Shown in pieces: positions 60,090-64,000 of a stretch of DNA of 64,000 nt. Origin of the DNA: Streptomyces sp. RPA4-2 (GTDB lineage: Bacteria > Actinomycetota > Actinomycetes > Streptomycetales > Streptomycetaceae); NCBI RefSeq assembly GCF_012273515.2, contig NZ_CP050975.2, positions 2,170,001 through 2,234,000 on the forward strand, in the 5' to 3' direction. Made by a program: the position numbers and the translations under genes. The notes below the pieces were generated by a model that worked only from the letters and a program-made list of their open reading frames with translations, had not been told where the DNA came from and searched no databases. Positions within the stretch are counted from its first letter, which is position 1; every line of letters starts with the position of its first letter.

Positions 60090-60223
60090 CGGGTGCGCTC
60101 CGCACCGCGCGCGTAGTGCCTCTCGACGTGGAACCGGCCGGGACGGCGCCGCGGGACGACGCGCGGGGACGCCGTGTCGTCCGGTACGGCTTCGGTGATC
60201 TTGGTGAGGGTGTCCGAGGACAT
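60086..60223 (-). CDS. 45-aa peptide gene coupled to the FAD oxidoreductase
   Basis: The frame starts at ATG 60221-60223 and its TGA (60086-60088) overlaps the ATG of the flavoprotein (ATGA), so translation is probably coupled. The peptide begins MSSDTLTKITEAVPDDTASP and ends in RFHVERHYARGAERTR, with an acidic N-terminal half and a strongly basic C-terminal half. It resembles a leader-plus-core layout or a small regulator, but there is no cleavage motif or maturase to support a RiPP. It is the first gene of the five-gene leftward operon. Confidence 0.6.
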   Translation of the reverse strand: MSSDTLTKITEAVPDDTASPRVVPRRRPGRFHVERHYARGAERTR

Positions 60224-60642
60224 GCTGAGGCTCCGTGACGCATCGAGTCGAGCACGGGTGCCTTCACACAGGTCAACGCGGGTGACACTGGGCGCCGCGA
60301 GGCGCGCACGGCCGAGCCCCTCAGCAGGGCCGTGCACCGAGGGTACGGCGACGTTTCCCCTCACTGTCAAGGTTGTCCACACTGTGAGCCGTACGTCTCA
60401 GGTCAGTTGACGCGGAAACGGATGCCTGTTCCACTTGGACCATGCATTCGCAGCAGTGGCTGGTCACGCGCTCCCACATCGACTTCGGTCGAGTGTGGTC
60501 CTCTTCCTGTTGAGCTGACCTCCTGCGCGACCGCCCGAAACGGGCGCCCTCCGCGTTTCCCCGCTCCCCCTCAGGCCTTCACACACACGCACCCCTCCCC
60601 TCGCCGTACCCCTTCGCTCCCGCTTTCAGGAGACCTCCCGCC
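60224..60642. other. 419-bp gap upstream of the redox operon
   Basis: Apart from the candidate promoter the stretch holds no gene I can support. The central part (60371-60450) is AT-richer than the genes. The right end is C-rich with repeated CCCCTC words. It separates the redox operon from the DUF5685 gene end. Confidence 0.5.
60340..60370 (-). promoter_or_regulatory. possible promoter of the redox operon
   Basis: On the minus strand a consensus TTGACA (60365-60370) is followed after 19 bp by TACCCT (60340-60345). It lies about 115 bp upstream of the 45-aa gene start. The spacing is slightly long for a sigma-70 type promoter. Confidence 0.35.
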
Positions 60643-60783
60643 ATGCGTACGTTCGCGCGTACCGCGACGGGCGTTCTACGCCCGTCGCCCCGCTCACCTC
60701 CGCGACTCCGCCGCTCACCACCGGAACAGAAGAACCGGAACACGCGGCGCCGCGGCCGACCCGGTCCGAACGACACCCACTAG
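60643..60783 (+). CDS. doubtful 46-aa reading frame convergent with the DUF5685 gene
   Basis: AGGAG (60628-60632) precedes ATG 60643. The peptide starts MRTFARTATGVLRPSPRSPP and is Arg/Pro-rich, with a secretion-like beginning but no hydrophobic core. The stop TAG shares the palindrome CTAG with the stop of the convergent DUF5685 gene. It may be a decayed exported-protein gene or simply chance. Confidence 0.25.
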   Translation: MRTFARTATGVLRPSPRSPPRLRRSPPEQKNRNTRRRGRPGPNDTH

Positions 60784-62012
60784 ATCCCGCAGTCGCAGCA
60801 ACTGCAGCATTCACAGCACTCGCAGGCCTCGCAGCAGTCGCAGCAGGAGCAGTCGCAGTTGCCGCACCAGCCCTCGCGCCGCTGCCGGGACCACGGCCCC
60901 TCGAACTCGTCGGCGCAGCACACCTTGCAGGTGCAGCACAGTCCGATCGCGGCGGCGCACCCGGCCCAGAAGCCGCGCCTGCCGGGCCCGGACGGCTGGA
61001 AGGAGGGCCCGCCGCCGAAGGGGGCACCCCCACCGGCGTAGGGATTGGGCCCGTCGTACGGATGCGGCGGCTGCCGCGGGTCGTACGGGCCGCCCTGCCG
61101 CGGTGGCCCGAAGGCTGCGGCCGCGTCCGGACCACCGTGCTCCCCGTGCCCGCACCCCGACGTCCCGAAGGCCCGGTCCACGGAACGCGCCAGCTCGTGG
61201 GCGAGCAGGACGTGCGCCAGCCTGCCGTCCGTGAACGCGACCTCGCGCAGCGCCAGCCGTATCCCGTGCAGCGCGTCGTCGGCGAGCCGTCGTGCCTCGG
61301 CGAGCGGCGTCCCGGTGGCCGTCAGCGGGTTCCAGGCTCCCGACGCGGCGTCAGTTTCCCTGTCCTCCACGGCGTCCAGCAGATGCGCGAGCCGTCCGAA
61401 GAGCCGGCCGGCCTCGGCGAGCGGTGCGGCGTTGCCCGGCCGGCCGGCGAGGGCGGCGGTGTGCGCGAAGGCGGCCGCGGTCGCGGACTCGGTCGGCTCG
61501 GTGACGGTCAGCAGCGGCGTTCCGGGCCCGGCGAGCGTCTCGATGCCGATCTGCCGGTCCACGGCGTCGACCAGGACGGCGGTGTCGAAGCCGACCTCGG
61601 ACCCGGTGCGGGCCCCGGCGCGCCCCCAGCTCGCGGCGACCCGGCGAGCGGCGAGCGCCACCGGCCTGCGGGCCAACAGCCCGTCCCCGTCGGCCACGTG
61701 GTCGCGCACCTTGGCGGAGGCCAGCACCAGCGAGACGGCGGCGGCGAGCCGGGCGCCGTCGCCCTGCGCGACGGACGCGGTCCGCATGCCGCGCAGGGGG
61801 CAGGGGCCCGCCGTACGCCGGCCTCCGTCGGCGCGCTCGACCTGAGCCTCCGTCAAAACCGATATCAGCAGACCGTCATAATTAGTGACGATCCGAGCGA
61901 ACTGCCCGTGGTCCCCGCGCAACGCGAGGCAGAGCCCGCACAGATGCGCCATCCACTGCGCCTTGAGCCCTTCACCGAGCCGGTGGCTGCAGGGCCTCAC
62001 GATTCCGAACAC
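60780..62012 (-). CDS. DUF5685 family protein with Cys-rich C-terminal tail
   Basis: A 410-aa cytoplasmic protein starting at GTG 62010-62012, with GGGGGAG upstream. The N-terminal half is the helical DUF5685 domain: FGIVRPCSHRLGEGLKAQWM, HLCGLCLALRGDHGQFARIV, then RLAHVLLAHELARSVDRAFG. A Gly/Pro/Tyr-rich linker follows. The last 55 residues contain 20 cysteines in dense CC, CxC and CxxC clusters (CCTCKVCC, then WCGNCDCSCCDCCEACECC). Such a tail could bind several metal ions, like a metallothionein, or be lipidated. Domain function is unknown. It is divergent from sflA. Confidence 0.85.
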   Translation of the reverse strand: MFGIVRPCSHRLGEGLKAQWMAHLCGLCLALRGDHGQFARIVTNYDGLLISVLTEAQVERADGGRRTAGPCPLRGMRTASVAQGDGARLAAAVSLVLASAKVRDHVADGDGLLARRPVALAARRVAASWGRAGARTGSEVGFDTAVLVDAVDRQIGIETLAGPGTPLLTVTEPTESATAAAFAHTAALAGRPGNAAPLAEAGRLFGRLAHLLDAVEDRETDAASGAWNPLTATGTPLAEARRLADDALHGIRLALREVAFTDGRLAHVLLAHELARSVDRAFGTSGCGHGEHGGPDAAAAFGPPRQGGPYDPRQPPHPYDGPNPYAGGGAPFGGGPSFQPSGPGRRGFWAGCAAAIGLCCTCKVCCADEFEGPWSRQRREGWCGNCDCSCCDCCEACECCECCSCCDCGI

Positions 62013-62301
62013 GACACTCCCCCGTGACTCGTCCGACGTTGAGCTGCGGCATCGTATCGACCACCTCGTTCACCCGTACGCCCCACGCGTCACCCGATCG
62101 CCGTCGAGAATCATATTTCACTCTTAGTCAGCAGCCGTATACGGCACGGCCCTTGGGAGGCGCGGGCTCTCGACGAATTCGCTGTGCACCAGTACCGTCA
62201 CGAAACCCCCGCGCGGCGTCTATCCACTTGGCGCGACATCCGCATCATGGACGACCATGGGGATGCGGAAGCAAGAAAGACCGCTGTGAGAGGAGGCGTC
62301 C

Positions 62302-62742
62302 ATGGGATCGGTGCGCAAGGCGAGTGCCTGGCTTGGCCTCGTCGACGACAACGATGACGAGCGTTACTACGACGACGACAACTACGCCGAGGGGCAGGAG
62401 CCCGGCGATGCCTGGGTCACCGACCCGCGCGTGAAGGTCGCGTCCGAGACGGCGGAGGAGAAGGGCCGCCGGATCGGCACGGTCACCCCGGACAGCTTCC
62501 GGGACGCACGCGGCATCGGTGAACTCTTCCGGGACGGTGTCCCGGTCATCATCAACCTCACGGCCATGGAGCCCTCCGACGCCAAGCGCGTGGTGGACTT
62601 CGCGGCCGGTCTGACCTTCGGCCTGCGCGGCACCATCGAGCGGGTCGCCACCCGGGTCTTCCTGCTGACCCCCGCCCACACGGAGATCGTCAGCGGCGAG
62701 GCCGCCGGCCGCCCCGCGGACGGCTTCTTCAACCAGAGCTGA
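62302..62742 (+). CDS. sflA: SepF-like cell division protein
   Basis: A 146-aa homologue of SepF. The N-terminal region ([20 protein letters not shown]) is a membrane-targeting and acidic stretch. The C-terminal SepF domain runs from [20 protein letters not shown] through [20 protein letters not shown] to [16 protein letters not shown]. In Streptomyces, SepF-like proteins SflA and SflB act with SepF on FtsZ ring placement and hyphal branching. The position near dnaE2 agrees with the S. coelicolor sflA locus, which I recall as SCO1749. The true sepF would lie in the ftsZ cluster, elsewhere. AGAGGAGG precedes ATG 62302. Confidence 0.9.
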   Translation: MGSVRKASAWLGLVDDNDDERYYDDDNYAEGQEPGDAWVTDPRVKVASETAEEKGRRIGTVTPDSFRDARGIGELFRDGVPVIINLTAMEPSDAKRVVDFAAGLTFGLRGTIERVATRVFLLTPAHTEIVSGEAAGRPADGFFNQS

Positions 62743-62781
62743 GGCAGGGCCGCTCACCGGCCCCGCCCTGCGGTGCCCGGT

Positions 62782-63975
62782 TCACCGGAAGGCGTCGAGT
62801 CCGGTGAGCGCCTTGCCCAGTACCAGCTGATGCATCTCCACGGTGCCCTCGTAGGTGAGCACCGATTCGAGGTTCGTGGCGTGCCGCATCACGGGATATT
62901 CGAGCGAGATCCCGTTGGCGCCGAGAATGGTCCGGGCGGTCCGGCAGATCTCGATCGCCTCGCGCACGTTGTTGAGCTTGCCGAAACTGACCTGCTCGGG
63001 ACGGAGCCGTCCCGCGTCCATGCGCCGGCCGAGATGGTGGGCGAGCAGAATTCCCTTGTGCAGTTCGACGGCCATGTCGGCGAGCTTGGCCTGGGTGAGC
63101 TGGAAGCCGCCGATGGGCCGGCCGAACTGCTCCCGGGTCTTCGCGTAGGAGACGGCGGCCTCGAAACTGGCCCGCGCGGCGCCCATCGCACCCCATACGA
63201 TCCCGTAGCGCGCGTGTGAGAGGCAGCTGAGCGGCCCCTTGAGCCCGCGCACCCCGGGCAGTACGGCGTCGGCGGGCAGCCGCACGTCGTCGAGGATCAG
63301 CTCACTGGTGACGCTGGCCCGCAAGGACCACTTGTGCTTGATCTCGGGTGCGGAGAACCCGGGTGCGTCGGTGGGGACCACGAATCCCCTGATCCCGTCG
63401 TCGGTCTGCGCCCAGACGACGGCGACCCCGGCGACCGACCCGTTCGTGATCCACATCTTCCGCCCGTTGAGAATCCAGTCGCCGCCCGCGTCGCGCTTGG
63501 CGAAGGTCCGCATGGCACCGGGGTCCGAGCCGTGGTCGGGCTCGGTGAGCCCGAAGCACCCGATGACGTCGCCGGAGGCCATCGAGGGCAGCCAGCGCTG
63601 CTTCTGCTCCTCGGAACCGAAGCGGTGGACGGCGTACATGGCGAGCGATCCCTGTACCGAGACGAGGGAGCGGATCCCCGAGTCGGCGGCTTCCAGCTCC
63701 AGACAGGCGAGCCCGTACTGCACCGCGCTCGCCCCGGCGCACCCGTAGCCCTCCAGCGACATCCCGAGCGCCCCGATCCCGCCCAGCTCCCGTGCCAGCT
63801 CGCGGATTCCGGGGAGCTCCCCCTTCTCGTACCACTCGGCGACGTACGGCAGCACGCGGTCCGCGGCCCAGGTCCGGACCGTGTCGCGGATCGCGAGGTC
63901 CTCCGCGTCCAGCAGGTCGTCGACGCCCAGCGGATCGGCGGGGTCGAAGGGCGGCAGCTTCGAGGACGCGGACAT
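62782..63975 (-). CDS. gcdH: acyl-CoA dehydrogenase, glutaryl-CoA dehydrogenase type
   Basis: A 397-aa FAD enzyme. Family motifs are CFGLTEPDHGSDPGAMRTFA (FAD-binding), WITNGSVAGVAVVWA, FGRPIGGFQLTQAKLADMAV and the catalytic-base region LTYEGTVEMHQLVLGKALTG with Glu in YEGT. Substrate-binding arginines and length fit glutaryl-CoA dehydrogenase better than short-chain acyl-CoA dehydrogenases. It would convert glutaryl-CoA to crotonyl-CoA in lysine or tryptophan breakdown. Start ATG 63973-63975, 40 bp convergent with sflA (stop to stop). An electron-transfer flavoprotein would be needed in trans. A related acyl-CoA substrate is possible. Confidence 0.85.
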   Translation of the reverse strand: MSASSKLPPFDPADPLGVDDLLDAEDLAIRDTVRTWAADRVLPYVAEWYEKGELPGIRELARELGGIGALGMSLEGYGCAGASAVQYGLACLELEAADSGIRSLVSVQGSLAMYAVHRFGSEEQKQRWLPSMASGDVIGCFGLTEPDHGSDPGAMRTFAKRDAGGDWILNGRKMWITNGSVAGVAVVWAQTDDGIRGFVVPTDAPGFSAPEIKHKWSLRASVTSELILDDVRLPADAVLPGVRGLKGPLSCLSHARYGIVWGAMGAARASFEAAVSYAKTREQFGRPIGGFQLTQAKLADMAVELHKGILLAHHLGRRMDAGRLRPEQVSFGKLNNVREAIEICRTARTILGANGISLEYPVMRHATNLESVLTYEGTVEMHQLVLGKALTGLDAFR

Positions 63976-64000
63976 GGCAGAACCTCCGGCACACTAAAAC

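Noticed and set aside
60086..60223. RiPP precursor, or the sulfur-type leader peptide seen upstream of many Streptomyces sulfur genes
   Set aside because: The RxHxDL...C pattern of those leader peptides is absent, and no maturation enzyme or protease for a RiPP is nearby. Kept as a small protein of unknown role.

Overview
The window is a stretch of high-GC actinobacterial chromosome, almost certainly Streptomyces. The signs are third positions rich in G and C, many GTG and TTG starts, ATGA/GTGA gene overlaps, streptogrisin-type proteases, a SepF-like division protein and a LAXTG-type sortase signal. From memory, the order hmgA, GDSL lipase, short GntR/YtrA regulator, AA10 LPMO, lipase, dinB2-dnaE2, sflA resembles the SCO1715-SCO1750 part of the S. 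coelicolor chromosome. I could not run an alignment to confirm this. I saw no tRNA, rRNA, CRISPR array, transposase or integrase.

Layout. 1-6.3 kb: end of an ArsR-type regulator, a DMT exporter, an alcohol/aldehyde dehydrogenase pair behind a dyad operator, a DUF3574 protein and an orphan sugar-type ABC ATPase. 6.3-10 kb: lipoprotein, TetR regulator and an orphan molybdopterin oxidoreductase, with three tandem 39-bp repeats ahead of the oxidoreductase. 10.2-13.6 kb: homogentisate dioxygenase, a GntR/UTRA regulator and a protein that matches only the C-terminal part of type ISP restriction enzymes. 13.9-23 kb: an ECF sigma/anti-sigma pair separated by an exactly fitting 71-aa ORF, divergent from a DUF4331 - TPR - His-rich metal exporter - Ser/Thr kinase run. 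23-34 kb: a secreted GDSL lipase, then a surface-glycan cluster (FemAB-like transferase, two GT2 enzymes, polysaccharide deacetylase, a 1289-aa flippase/membrane-protein fusion, convergent GH39-like hydrolase).

34-46 kb: AAA ATPase, YtrA-type GntR, acetyltransferases, DUF402 protein, a 44-aa small gene, a sortase-tailed LPMO, a secreted lipase with a CRP-like site, a MarR/cupin divergent pair with three copies of one 15-bp operator, a PfpI protein, an FGGY sugar kinase and a lipoprotein. 46-51 kb: the mutagenesis operon dnaE2-dinB2 behind a probable LexA box. The Y-family partner lacks the first catalytic motif. 51-55 kb: two secreted streptogrisin-family proteases flanking a band-7 protein, each protease followed by a strong hairpin terminator. 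55-60.2 kb: a tightly coupled leftward operon of a 45-aa peptide, a large FAD/NAD(P) oxidoreductase, two LLM flavin monooxygenases and a DUF1684 protein. 60.8-64 kb: a DUF5685 protein with a tail of about 20 cysteines, sflA, and a glutaryl-CoA-dehydrogenase-like enzyme.

The most unusual items are the sigma/DUF4331/NicO locus, the glycan cluster with its fusion protein, the uncharacterised redox operon, and two short ORFs that exactly bridge neighbouring genes by 4-nt overlaps on both sides.
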